A stretch of DNA of 64,000 bases from Verrucomicrobiaceae bacterium (lineage in GTDB: Bacteria; Verrucomicrobiota; Verrucomicrobiia; Chthoniobacterales; JAATET01). The position numbers were made by a program, and so were the translations under genes. The stretch covers positions 54,028 through 118,027 of the forward strand of contig JAIYAZ010000135.1 of assembly GCA_027488755.1 (NCBI GenBank), in the 5' to 3' direction. Of this stretch, positions 51,808 through 60,900 are shown piece after piece (positions within the stretch are counted from its first letter, which is position 1; each line of letters begins with the position of its first letter). The notes beneath the pieces are model-generated. The model saw nothing but the letters and a program-made list of their open reading frames with translations. It did not search any database and was not told where the DNA came from.

Positions 51808-52932
51808 ATGAATCCGCGCCTGCTTTCCAAGGACCTCCTGCCCATCCACGAAAAAGTCGTCGCGGGGGAACGGATCACCGACGCCGAGGCGATGGCGCTT
51901 TACGCGAGCCGGGATTTGAACGGCCTCGGGGCGATTGCCAACGTGGTGCGCGAGCGCAAGAACGCGAACGTCGCGACCTACATTCACAACCGCTACATCA
52001 ACTACTCGAACGTCTGCATTCTCTCGTGTCAGTTCTGCGCGTTCGGGGCGAAGAAGCGGGAGCCGCACGCGTTTGAGTCGGCGATTCCCGAGATCGCGGC
52101 GAACGTGAAGGAAGGCCTCGCCGATGGTATCACCGAGATTCACATGGTCGGCGGCCTGCATCCGTCGCTGCCGGGCGAGTGGTATCTCGACCTGCTGCGC
52201 ACGCTGCGCGGGCTGGACGCGGAGCTGTCGATCAAGGCGTTCACCGCCGTGGAAATCCGCCACCTGGCGGAGCGGGTGTTCAAAAAATCGATCCGCGAAA
52301 CGCTGGAGCTTCTCCGCGAGAACGGGCTGGGCGCCATCACGGGCGGCGGGGCGGAGATTTTCGCGCCGGAGATTCGCGAGCAGATTTGCCGCGGGAAGGA
52401 GACGGCCGAGGAGTGGGCGGAGGTGCACCGCACCTGGCACCAGATGGGCGGCCGCAGCACGTGCACGATGCTTTACGGTCACATCGAAGGGCCGGAGCAC
52501 CGGGTGGATCATTTGCGCCGGCTGCGGGAGTTGCAGGACGAGACGGGGGGCTTCACGGCGTTCATTCCGTTTGCGTTCGAGCCGGAGGGGGCGCGGCCGG
52601 GTCCGCTCAAGGGCATCGCGCACGCGACGAGCACGCAGATGCTGCGCAACCTCGCGGTGAGCCGCATCTACCTCGATAACTTCGACCACATCACCGCCTA
52701 CTGGGTGAGCATGGGGCTGCCGCTGGCGCAGATTGCGCTGGCCTACGGCGTGGACGACCTGCACGGCACGATCCACGAGGAGAAAATCTTCCACATGGCC
52801 GGCGCGCAGACGCCGAAGCAGCAGTCGGTGGCGGCGCTGGAGAAGGCGATCCGCGAGGCGGGCCGGTTTCCGATGCAGCGCAACACGTTTTACGAGCGGT
52901 TGCCGCGCGGCACGGAGCGGGAGGCGGCGTGA
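51808..52932 (+). CDS. mqnE: aminodeoxyfutalosine synthase (radical SAM)
   Basis: Second step of the futalosine menaquinone pathway, joining the chorismate-derived enolpyruvyl benzoate to S-adenosylmethionine. A 374-residue radical SAM enzyme: CxxxCxxC cluster motif CILSCQFC, ITEIHMVGGLHPSLP, KAFTAVEIRHLA, GLGAITGGGAEIFAPEIR and MLYGHIEGPEHRVDHL. MqnC is the related alternative, but the GGGAEIFA and YGHIE segments match MqnE. It overlaps mqnA by 4 bases. Confidence 0.92.
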   Translation: MNPRLLSKDLLPIHEKVVAGERITDAEAMALYASRDLNGLGAIANVVRERKNANVATYIHNRYINYSNVCILSCQFCAFGAKKREPHAFESAIPEIAANVKEGLADGITEIHMVGGLHPSLPGEWYLDLLRTLRGLDAELSIKAFTAVEIRHLAERVFKKSIRETLELLRENGLGAITGGGAEIFAPEIREQICRGKETAEEWAEVHRTWHQMGGRSTCTMLYGHIEGPEHRVDHLRRLRELQDETGGFTAFIPFAFEPEGARPGPLKGIAHATSTQMLRNLAVSRIYLDNFDHITAYWVSMGLPLAQIALAYGVDDLHGTIHEEKIFHMAGAQTPKQQSVAALEKAIREAGRFPMQRNTFYERLPRGTEREAA

Positions 52933-53699
52933 GCGGGCCGCTGGCGGGGTATCGGCTCGGGTCGGTGCCCTACCTGAACGCCCGGCCGCTCATCGAGGGG
53001 CTGGGGGACGCGGTGGCGCTGGATCTGCCGGCGCGATTGGCGGAGCGGTTTGCGGCCGGGGAGCTCGACGTTGCGCTGGTGCCGATCTTTGAAGCGGTGG
53101 AGCGGGAGCGGGCGACGCTGGTCGACGACGTTGCCATCGCGTGCCGGGGCGAGGTGTTCAGCGTGTTTCTCGCGCACCGCGAGCCGCTGGCGGAGGTGGA
53201 GACCATCGCGCTCGATCCGGCCTCGCACACGTCGAACCATCTGCTGCAGGTGCTGCTGGCGGAGTTTCACGACCTTGAGCCGCGGTATGTCGGCGCGCCG
53301 GAGGAGCCGGGGCAGGCGCGGTTGTTGATCGGCGATGCGGCGCTGGCGTTCCACCGGGCGCACGCGGAGGACGGCTGGCGGTTTCTCGATCTGGGCGCGG
53401 AGTGGCTGCGCGGCACGGGGCTGCCGTTTGTGTTTGCGGCCTGGGTGTTTCGCGAGGAGTGTCCCGACCCGCCGGCGGTGGCGGAGGCGCTGCGCGCGGT
53501 GAAGCGGCGGGGGCTGGAGGCGCGCGGGCGGATTGCGGCGGCGGAAGCAGATCCGGCGTTTGCGCGGCGGTATCTTTCGGAGTTTATCCGGTTTGATCTG
53601 GGCGAGGAGGAGAAGGCGGCGGTCGCATTGTTTGCGGCGCTGCTGCGCAAGCATGGTCTGGTGGTCTCGTCCCGGGAGGCGACAATCACCTACGTTTAG
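52929..53699 (+). CDS. mqnA: chorismate dehydratase
   Basis: First step of the futalosine pathway: dehydration of chorismate to 3-enolpyruvyl-benzoate. The 256 residues show the MqnA periplasmic-binding-like fold (YRLGSVPYLNARPLIEGL, ELDVALVPIFEA, LIGDAALAFHR, WRFLDLGAEWLRGTGLPFVF). GTG start inside the mqnE stop (GTGA). Converges with the GGR-like gene, sharing 4 bases. Confidence 0.93.
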   Translation: MSGPLAGYRLGSVPYLNARPLIEGLGDAVALDLPARLAERFAAGELDVALVPIFEAVERERATLVDDVAIACRGEVFSVFLAHREPLAEVETIALDPASHTSNHLLQVLLAEFHDLEPRYVGAPEEPGQARLLIGDAALAFHRAHAEDGWRFLDLGAEWLRGTGLPFVFAAWVFREECPDPPAVAEALRAVKRRGLEARGRIAAAEADPAFARRYLSEFIRFDLGEEEKAAVALFAALLRKHGLVVSSREATITYV

Positions 53700-54718
53700 G
53701 CGGCGACGACCTTGGCGGTGAGGGAGCGGACGGCTTGCGGGCAGAGGCGCAGCGCGAGGGAGGCGAGGCGCGGGTGTTCGCCGGCGAGGCGGGCGAGGCG
53801 ATTGATCCAGAGGCGGCCGCGGTAGAGCGCGGCGTGTTCGCGGCGGTAGCGGGCGGGGTTGTTCGCGAGGGCGGCTTCGGCGGCGAGTTCGCCGGTGCGG
53901 AGGGCGTAGTAAATGCCTTCGCCGGTGAAGGGCTCGACGACGCGCGCGGCGTCGCCCACGAGATACAGGCCGTCCGCGACGAGTGGGCGAGCGTCGCGGC
54001 GGGAGAGCGGGGCGATGGTGCGCCATTCGGCGCGGCCGAATTCGCGTTCGGTGCGTTCGCGCAAGGCGGCGAGGGCGCGGGGTTTCGCGACGAGGCAGAC
54101 GTTGATTTCCGTGGCGTTCACCGCGGCGGTGCCGCCGTAGCCGCCGGGGTGGAAGATCATGCGGACGTCGTCGCCGTGCCAGGCGGGGCGGGGGAGGTGG
54201 CCCTGGAGGGCGGTGCGTTCGCGGCCGGCGGCGGGGAGGCGGCCGGCGAGGCGGGCGACGAGGGAGTTGCGGCCGTCGGCGGCGAAGAGGAGCGGCGCGG
54301 TGAAGGGGCCGTGGTCGGTCTCGACGGTCCAGCCTTGTGTGACGCGGATGACGGCGATACCGGGGCGGAATTCCGCGCCGAGCTCCACGGCGCGGCTGGC
54401 GAGGAGGTGGTCGAGGTCGCGGCGTTTGACGACGATCTCGTGGCGGCCGGCGACGGAGAAGCGCAGGGGCTGGCCGCGGAGGCCGTGGAAGCTGACTTCG
54501 CGGGCCACGACGTGGGGTAGGGCGAGCAGGCGCGCGCGGAGGTCGAGGCGTTCGAGCACGGGCCAGGCGGCGGGGTTGAGGCAGTCGCCGCAGACCTTGT
54601 CGCGGGGGAAGGTGGCGCGGTCGAGGAGGAGGACGCGGCGGCCGGCGCGGGCGAGGGTGGCGGCGCACACGGAGCCGGCGGGTCCGGCGCCGACGACGAT
54701 GGCGTCGTAGCGGTTCAC
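53696..54718 (-). CDS. geranylgeranyl-reductase-family FAD oxidoreductase
   Basis: A 340-residue flavoprotein: VVGAGPAGSVCAATLARAG (FAD binding), DRATFPRDKVCGDCLNP, GWTVETDHGPFTAPLLFAADG and YLVGDAARVVEPFTGEGIYY. This family reduces isoprenoid double bonds in lipids, chlorophyll or menaquinone side chains. Its place next to mqnE/mqnA and hemW suggests menaquinone tail reduction, but this is inference. GTG start overlaps the hemW stop by 4 bases. Confidence 0.85.
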   Translation of the reverse strand: MNRYDAIVVGAGPAGSVCAATLARAGRRVLLLDRATFPRDKVCGDCLNPAAWPVLERLDLRARLLALPHVVAREVSFHGLRGQPLRFSVAGRHEIVVKRRDLDHLLASRAVELGAEFRPGIAVIRVTQGWTVETDHGPFTAPLLFAADGRNSLVARLAGRLPAAGRERTALQGHLPRPAWHGDDVRMIFHPGGYGGTAAVNATEINVCLVAKPRALAALRERTEREFGRAEWRTIAPLSRRDARPLVADGLYLVGDAARVVEPFTGEGIYYALRTGELAAEAALANNPARYRREHAALYRGRLWINRLARLAGEHPRLASLALRLCPQAVRSLTAKVVAA

Positions 54719-55791
54719 ACGAGGTCGGCGGCGATGGCGTCGGCCACCATTTTGCCGGAGCGGGTGAGGACCCAGCGGTCGCCGCGGGGTTCGACGTAAC
54801 CGGCGGCGCGGAGGGGGGCGATCTCGACAGGGTCGGCGGCGATGCCGTCGGAGGTGCGGAGGGCGAAGGCGCGGCGTTCGGCGTGGCGGGTGGCGGCGTC
54901 GACGGTTTCCTCGAAGTCGGCGGCGGGTTGAGCGGCCTGGATGCGGCGGGTGTATTCGGCGGTGTCGCTGACGTTTTTCCAGCGGCGTTCGCCGACGGTG
55001 GAGAAGGCGCTGGGGCCGAGGCCGACGTAATCGGCGGCGTGCCAGTAGGCGAGGTTGTGGCGGCACTCGCGGCCGGGGCGGGCGTAGTTCGAGATCTCGT
55101 ATTGGTGGTAACCGGCGGCGCCGAGGACGTCCATGGTGAGCTCGAAGAGGGCGGCGTCGACCTCCTCGTCGGGGCGCATTTCGCCGCGCTGGAGGCGGCG
55201 GAAGAACTCGGTGTCCTCCTCGTAGGTGAGGCAGTAGGCGGAGATGTGGTCCGGAGCGAGGGCGAGGGTGCGCTCGAGGGAGGCGCGCCATTTCTCGGGC
55301 GTCTGGCCGGGGAGGCCGAAGATGAGGTCGAGGTTGACGTTGGGCACGCCGGCTTCGCGAAGGATGGCGTAGGAGCGTTCGGCCTGGGCGGCGGTGTGGA
55401 CGCGGCCGAGGGCGTGGAGTTCGTCGTCGTGCCACGATTGGACGCCCATGCTGATGCGGTTCACGCCGAGGGCGAGGAGGGCGCGGGCCTTTTCGAGCGA
55501 GACGGTGGCGGGGTTCATCTCGAGCGTCCACTCGGTGACGGCGGAGAGGTCGAGGCGTTGGCGCAGCCCGCCGAGGAGGAATTCGAGCTGCGGCGTGCTG
55601 AGGGCGCTGGGCGTGCCGCCGCCGAAGAAGATCGTGCGCGGGCGGAGGCGGGTGGCGTGGAGGTCGGCCTCGGCGAGCATGGCGTCGAGGAAGGCCTGGG
55701 TTTTGTTCCGGTCGCTGGCCTCCTTGTAGAAGCTGCAATACGGGCACACCTTCGGGCAGAAGGGGATGTGCGCGTAGAGGTGCTCGATCAC
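54715..55791 (-). CDS. hemW: radical SAM heme chaperone HemW-like protein
   Basis: A 358-residue HemN-like radical SAM protein with CPKVCPYCSFYK (CxxxCxxC cluster), FFGGGTPSALS, LEMNPATV, RISMGVQSWHDDEL, NLDLIFGLPGQT and a C-terminal winged-helix region. HemW inserts heme into proteins in several bacteria; the residues that distinguish true coproporphyrinogen dehydrogenase HemN are not evident. It runs into the GGR-like gene. Confidence 0.88.
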   Translation of the reverse strand: MIEHLYAHIPFCPKVCPYCSFYKEASDRNKTQAFLDAMLAEADLHATRLRPRTIFFGGGTPSALSTPQLEFLLGGLRQRLDLSAVTEWTLEMNPATVSLEKARALLALGVNRISMGVQSWHDDELHALGRVHTAAQAERSYAILREAGVPNVNLDLIFGLPGQTPEKWRASLERTLALAPDHISAYCLTYEEDTEFFRRLQRGEMRPDEEVDAALFELTMDVLGAAGYHQYEISNYARPGRECRHNLAYWHAADYVGLGPSAFSTVGERRWKNVSDTAEYTRRIQAAQPAADFEETVDAATRHAERRAFALRTSDGIAADPVEIAPLRAAGYVEPRGDRWVLTRSGKMVADAIAADLV

Positions 55792-55853
55792 GGGTGGGAA
55801 TTTAGGCCGGGGAGGGGGGCAAAGCCAGTCGTGACTGGGGGAGGGAGCAAGCA

Positions 55854-55937
55854 GTGGTCGGTCGCCATTCCCATGTCGTCGGGCGTCGTTTCCAAGTGGT
55901 CGGTCGTGACCTCCAGGTGGTCGGTCGCCGGGTGGCG
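55854..55937. repeat. 21-bp tract R7 in the hemW-DUF362 gap
   Basis: Four contiguous 21-bp units starting GTGGTCGGTCG (unit 2 diverges to GTCGTCGGGCG); 21 equals three heptads. It lies in the divergent gap between hemW and the DUF362 gene and would encode 7-residue repeats (VVGRRFQ, VVGRDLQ) if read in the upstream part of the track ORF. Confidence 0.85.
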
Positions 55938-55988
55938 GGGGAGTTCGGTGGGTTTGACAGGCTGGGGGTGGGCGGTGAGACTTCGCGC

Positions 55989-57074
55989 GTGATTTTTCGA
56001 GTTGTTGCCGTCGTTCTGCTGGCCGGGGTTTCGGCGTGGGCGCAGGGGCCGGTTGAGGTGCCGGTGGCGCGGGCGGTGGCGGCGCGGTCGCAGGTGTTTT
56101 TTGCGTCGGATACGCGGTCGCTGGCGCCGGGGTTCCAGCCTTCGCCGCGGGTGGTGCAGGGGATGGTGGATGCGACGGTGATGGCGGCGACGGGCCGGCC
56201 GGAGATTGGCGCGGCGTGGCGCACGCTGGTGCAGCCGTCGGATGTGGTGGGCATCAAGGTGGCGGCGGCTCCGGGGGCGATGGGGGGCACGCATCCGGCG
56301 GTGGCGCGGGCGATTGCCCGGGGGCTGCGCGCGGCGGGCATTCCGCCGGAGCGGATCGTGGTGTGGGATCGCAACCGGGACGATTTGCGGGCGGCGGGTT
56401 ACCGGGAGGGCGATCCGGATTTCCGGCTGGCGTGGATTGATCCGGCGACGGGTTACGACCGGCAGGCGATGATCACGGCGCCGGTGCTGGGGCGGTTGAT
56501 CTGGGGCGACAGCAAGTTCGGCGACCGGGCGGGTTCGCGGCTGGAGGATATTCTCTCCACGGGCGATCAGCTCAGCAGCACGAGTTTTTTTGCGACGATT
56601 CTTTCGCGCACGGTGACGAAGGTGGTGAACGCGCCGTCGCTGAGCGACAACTTCATGTGCGGGCTGAACGGCGCGCTGGCCAACATGGCGCTGGGCAACG
56701 TGGACAACTGGCGGCGGTTCGTGCGGGAGCCGAATTTTGGAAATCCCTACATCGCCGAGATTTACGCGGACCCGATGATTCGGGACAAGGTGGTGCTGAC
56801 GGTGATGGACGCGCTGGCGCTGCAGTTCGCGGGCGGGCCGTTTCCGAATCCGAATTTTGTGCGCGAGGCGTTCACGATTTACACGAGCCGCGATCCGGTG
56901 GCGATCGACGCGACGGCGGTGCGGGTGATCGACGAATACCGGGCGGCGAACAAGCTGCCGCTGATCGCGCCGGTGGCGGGTCACATCGAGACGGCGGCGG
57001 CGATGGGGCTGGGCAACTCGGACCCGCAGGTGATCCAAATGATTCGCGTGGGGAGCACTCAGAGGGTGTGGTGA
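55989..57074 (+). CDS. exported DUF362-like protein
   Basis: A 361-residue protein with a signal peptide (FRVVAVVLLAGVSAWA) and a DUF362 body (VQPSDVVGIKVAAAPGAMGG, RIVVWDRN, VVNAPSLSDNFMCGLNGALA, DPVAIDATAVRVIDEYRAAN). The GTG at 55989 was chosen because it begins the signal peptide; the track extension upstream is repeat R7. Its stop overlaps the next ATG (TGATG). DUF362 proteins have unknown or Fe-S-related functions. Confidence 0.75.
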   Translation: MIFRVVAVVLLAGVSAWAQGPVEVPVARAVAARSQVFFASDTRSLAPGFQPSPRVVQGMVDATVMAATGRPEIGAAWRTLVQPSDVVGIKVAAAPGAMGGTHPAVARAIARGLRAAGIPPERIVVWDRNRDDLRAAGYREGDPDFRLAWIDPATGYDRQAMITAPVLGRLIWGDSKFGDRAGSRLEDILSTGDQLSSTSFFATILSRTVTKVVNAPSLSDNFMCGLNGALANMALGNVDNWRRFVREPNFGNPYIAEIYADPMIRDKVVLTVMDALALQFAGGPFPNPNFVREAFTIYTSRDPVAIDATAVRVIDEYRAANKLPLIAPVAGHIETAAAMGLGNSDPQVIQMIRVGSTQRVW

Positions 57075-57901
57075 TGAGGGACGCCGCCCTGCTGCGCGCG
57101 GTGTCGCGTTCGTTTTACCTCACGCTGCGGCTGATGCCGCGGGCGGTGCGCGGGCCGCTGGCGCTGGGGTATTTGCTGGCGCGGGCGTCGGATTCGATCG
57201 CGGATGCGAGCGGCGCGGACGTGGCGCGGCGCATTGAGGCGCTGGAGCGGTTGCGGGGCGGCGAGGTGCCGGCGGATGTGCTCGCGTTGGCGGAGTCGCA
57301 GACGAATCCGCGCGAGGCGGAGTTGTTGCGGCGGCTGCCGGCGCTGATGGAGGCGATGGCGAACTCGGACGCGCGGGATTCCCTGGCGTGGGTGTGGGGG
57401 CACATTTTGCGCGGGCAGCTTTTTGATCTCACGCGATTCGGCCCGGGCGCGGCGGCGCTTTCGGCGGAGGAACTGCACGACTACACGTATCTCGTGGCGG
57501 GCTGCGTGGGGGAATTCTGGTCGCGGCTGTGCGCGGAGCGGTTGCGGGGATTTTCGCGGCGGCCGCTCGACGAGATGGTCGCGCTGGGCGTGGATTACGG
57601 CCGGGGGTTGCAGCTCGTGAACATTCTGCGGGACCGGCGGGGGGATGCGGCGCTCGGGCGCGTTTATGCGCCGGACGCGCGGTTTGCGGAACTTAAGGCG
57701 CAGGCGGAGGAGGGGCTGCGGAGCGGCCTGGAGTGGGCCTCGGCGGTCGAGGTGCGACGCGTGCGGTATGCCTGCGTGGTGCCGGCGCGCATCGGGCAGG
57801 AGACGCTGGCGCGCATCGAACGGGACTCGGGCGCGGTGAAGGTTTCGCGGGCGGCGGTGCGGCGGATTTTGTTGGGCTCGCTGCCGAGGCTTTGGCGGTG
57901 A
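57074..57901 (+). CDS. squalene/phytoene synthase family protein
   Basis: A 275-residue head-to-head prenyl synthase: SRSFYLTLRLMP, first aspartate motif LLARASDSIAD, YTYLVAGCVGEFW and second motif DYGRGLQLVNILRD. The family condenses two FPP or GGPP to squalene or phytoene-type precursors of hopanoids or carotenoids. Whether HpnC/D or CrtB cannot be resolved. Overlaps the DUF362 stop by one base. Confidence 0.85.
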   Translation: MRDAALLRAVSRSFYLTLRLMPRAVRGPLALGYLLARASDSIADASGADVARRIEALERLRGGEVPADVLALAESQTNPREAELLRRLPALMEAMANSDARDSLAWVWGHILRGQLFDLTRFGPGAAALSAEELHDYTYLVAGCVGEFWSRLCAERLRGFSRRPLDEMVALGVDYGRGLQLVNILRDRRGDAALGRVYAPDARFAELKAQAEEGLRSGLEWASAVEVRRVRYACVVPARIGQETLARIERDSGAVKVSRAAVRRILLGSLPRLWR

Positions 57902-57908
57902 GATTTTT

Positions 57909-57931
57909 GGGACGGCTGGGACCGCCGTCCC
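57909..57931. other. inverted repeat between convergent genes
   Basis: An 8-bp stem (gggacggc / gccgtccc) with a 7-base loop lies in the 49-base convergent gap. No U-tract follows on either strand, so it is a stem-loop of unclear role rather than a sure terminator. Confidence 0.6.
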
Positions 57932-57950
57932 TCCCGGGGTGGGGAGGGGG

Positions 57951-60900
57951 TTATTCCTCGTCGAGCTCGGGGGTGACGTCCTCGGCGCGGGCGAGTTTGG
58001 CGAGGATGTTGGCGAGGTCCTCGGCGGCGGGGTCCTCCATCATTTCCGGGCCGCTGCAGGGGACCTGGTAGAAGCGGGCGTCGGTGCAGCAGGCGGTCCA
58101 GCCGGCCTGGATGGCGCGGGCGGGCGGGAATTGGTCCTCGGGGGCAAAGATGTGCGCGGTGAGGGGGACGTTGGCGGCGGAGTAGCGGCGGGCGGCTTCC
58201 TGGTTGACGTGGAGGACGGGGTGCTCGCCGGGGCCGCGGCGGCGGGCGGCGGCGGGTTCCGCGGTTTTGCGGCCGCCGAGGAAGGCGGGCAAGGCGCGGC
58301 GCCAGCCTCCGGCGAGGAGGCCGGAGGCGCTGATGCCGACGGGGGGTTCGGTGGCGAGGAGGACGAGGAGGGGGACGGTGGAGCCGGCGGCGGTGAGTTG
58401 GCGGGCCATTTCGAAGGCGACGAGGCCGCCGAAGCCGTAGCCGATGAGGCGGTGGACGCCGCTGGCGTCGAAGACGCGGAGGGCCTCGATGTAGGCGGCG
58501 GCCATGCTTTCGACGGTGGGGTGGGCGGAGCCGGCGTCCGCGAGGCCGCGGGCGCTGATGCCGTAGCAGGGCTGGTCCTCGCCGAGGCGGCTGACGAGCG
58601 AGCCGTAGATGGCGGGGGTGCCGTCGAGGTCGTGGACGAAGATGAGGGGCGGTTGTTTGCCGGAGGCGCGGAGGGGCTCGATGGGGTTCCACTGCGAGTC
58701 GGCGGCGGTTTTGCGGCCGCGGACGTTGCGGAGGAGGGAGCTGACGGAGAAGGCGGTGGTGAAGTCGGCGAGCTGGACGCGGGGTTCGACGCGGGCGACG
58801 GCCTCGTGGAAGCGCTGGGCGACGAGGGGTTTCGTGCGGCCTTCGGTGAGGACTTCGTCGAGTTCGACGGGGCGGCCGCCGAGGGCGCGGGAGAGGGCTT
58901 CGCGGACGCGTTCCTCGAGTTCGCTGCCCTTGCGGCGGGCGATGACGGGGTCGTCGGGGAGGAGTTCGTCGAGGGCGGCGAGGTCGAGGTGGCCGGCGTC
59001 GTTGAGCGGGAAGCGGGGCAGGGCGCGGATGCGGCGGGGGCTGGTGGGGAGGCGTTCGGTGAGCCAGTCGCGGAGGTCATGGGGTTCGCCGGACTCGGAG
59101 TCGCGGGGGATGATCCAGAGGCACCATTCCTGCCGGGCGGCGATGAGGCGGGTCTCGGCGTGGGCGTCGAAGACCTGGGGGTGGGCGACGGCGGCGAAGC
59201 GGAGGGCGGCGGCGCTCATTTCGGCGGGGAGTTCACCGAGGCCGGCGCGGATGGCGGGCAGGTCGAAGAACGTGCCGTCGGGGCTGGTGATGGCGGCGAG
59301 GTCGAGGGCGCGGAAGTTTTCCGGCGCGGAGGCGGGGGCGATCTCGACGTGGCCGGGGAAGCCGAAGGGCTGGGGCAGGCCGTGGTGATCGGCCACGCGG
59401 GCGAGGGTGGCGGGGCCAGGCTGGCCGAGCATGGCGGGGGCGAGGCTGCCCTCGGGGGCGGCGACGAGGCCCAGGCCGCCGGTGGCGGCGGAGGCGAAGC
59501 GGTGGCGCCAGCGGTCGGGGCCGCCGACGGTGGTCCAGGCGGCGGCGGCGTTCGGCGCGGGGAGGGAGCCGGTGGTGATGGCGAGGCGCAGGGTGGCGGG
59601 CGCGGAGAGGGAGAGCTCGGCGAGGTAGTGGGTCCACTGCGTCCAGAACGCGGTGGGCACGGCGAGGGCGGTGACGGCTTTTTCCTCGATGAATTCCTGG
59701 AAGGCGGTGCGGGTGCCCCAGGGGGCGTTCGGGCGGAGGACGAGGGTGGCTCCGCTGAGGAGGGCGGCGAGGGTTTCCTCGATGGCGGCGAATTCCGCGG
59801 GGGCGGCGAACTGGAGGACGCGGTCGGCGGGGGTGAGGCCCTGGAGGGCGGCGAGGCTTTGGAGGGCGCTCGCGAGGGTGGCGTGGTCGAAGGTGTGCCA
59901 TTCGCCGCCGGCCTGCCAGGTGAGGGCGGGGGAGGAGGGCTCGGTCTCGCTGGTGACGCCGCGGGACTTTTCGCCGGCGAGGGAGGCGGCCTCGGTGCGG
60001 AGCTGGAGGACGGGTTGCTCGCGGGTCTCGCCTTCGGGGAGTTCGTCGACGATCCAGGCGTCGGCGGTGGTTTCCGCGCCGGGGAGGACGATGACGGCGC
60101 CGGCCTTGAGCGTGCCGAGGAGGGCGGCGACCCATTGCGGGGAGCGCTCCATGGCGAGGGCGACGCGGCCGCCGGGGTTCACGCCGCGTTTGCGGAGGAG
60201 GCGGGCGATCTGGTTCGCGAGGGCGTTGAGCTGGGTGAAGGTGAGGGATTCCGCGGTGCCCTCGACGGCGGGGGTGTCGGGCGTCTCGGCGGCGGCGTCG
60301 GCGAACATCTCGTGGATGCCCTGGGTGACGAGGGAGCGGAAGGTGGGGGCGGCTTCGGCGGCGACGACGAGGGCGGGGGTGCCGGGCAGCGCGAAGTCGG
60401 CGAGGAGGAGTTCGGGCGTGGCGGCGAAAGCGGCGAGAGTGGCCTGGAAGGCAGCGAAGAGGGCGCGGGCGGCCTCGTCGGAGAGGATGGCCGGGTCGTA
60501 GTCGAGGGCGGCGGTGGGGCGGTCGTTGGCGACGAAGCGGAGGGCGAGGGGGGGCGCGGTTTTGACGAAGAGCTGGGCGTCGGCGGCCATCCAGCGGGGG
60601 AGCTCGAGGAGGAGGCGGTCGTTGAGCGCGAGGTCGCGGTAGAGCAGGGCGACGACGGCGCGGGCGTCGAGGCGCGGGGCGTGGAGCGACGGGGTTTCCT
60701 CCGCGGAGGCGCGGATGAGGTCGGCGGCGGCGGCGTGGGGCGCGAGTTCGCGGCGGCGGAGGGCGGGGAATTCGGCGCGGCCGATGCCGCCAAGGGGACG
60801 GGTGAATTCGAAGAGGAGGGCGGAGTCGGCGTCCTGAGCGCGGGCGACGACGAAGCTCCAGGCGGCGGTGACGAGGGCGCGGAGGTCGGTGCCGAGGGCT

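Noticed and set aside
55854-55988. 45-residue N-terminal extension of the DUF362 ORF (VVGRRFQ-type repeats)
   Set aside because: Encoded by tract R7; the signal peptide begins at 55989, so the extension is very likely untranslated.
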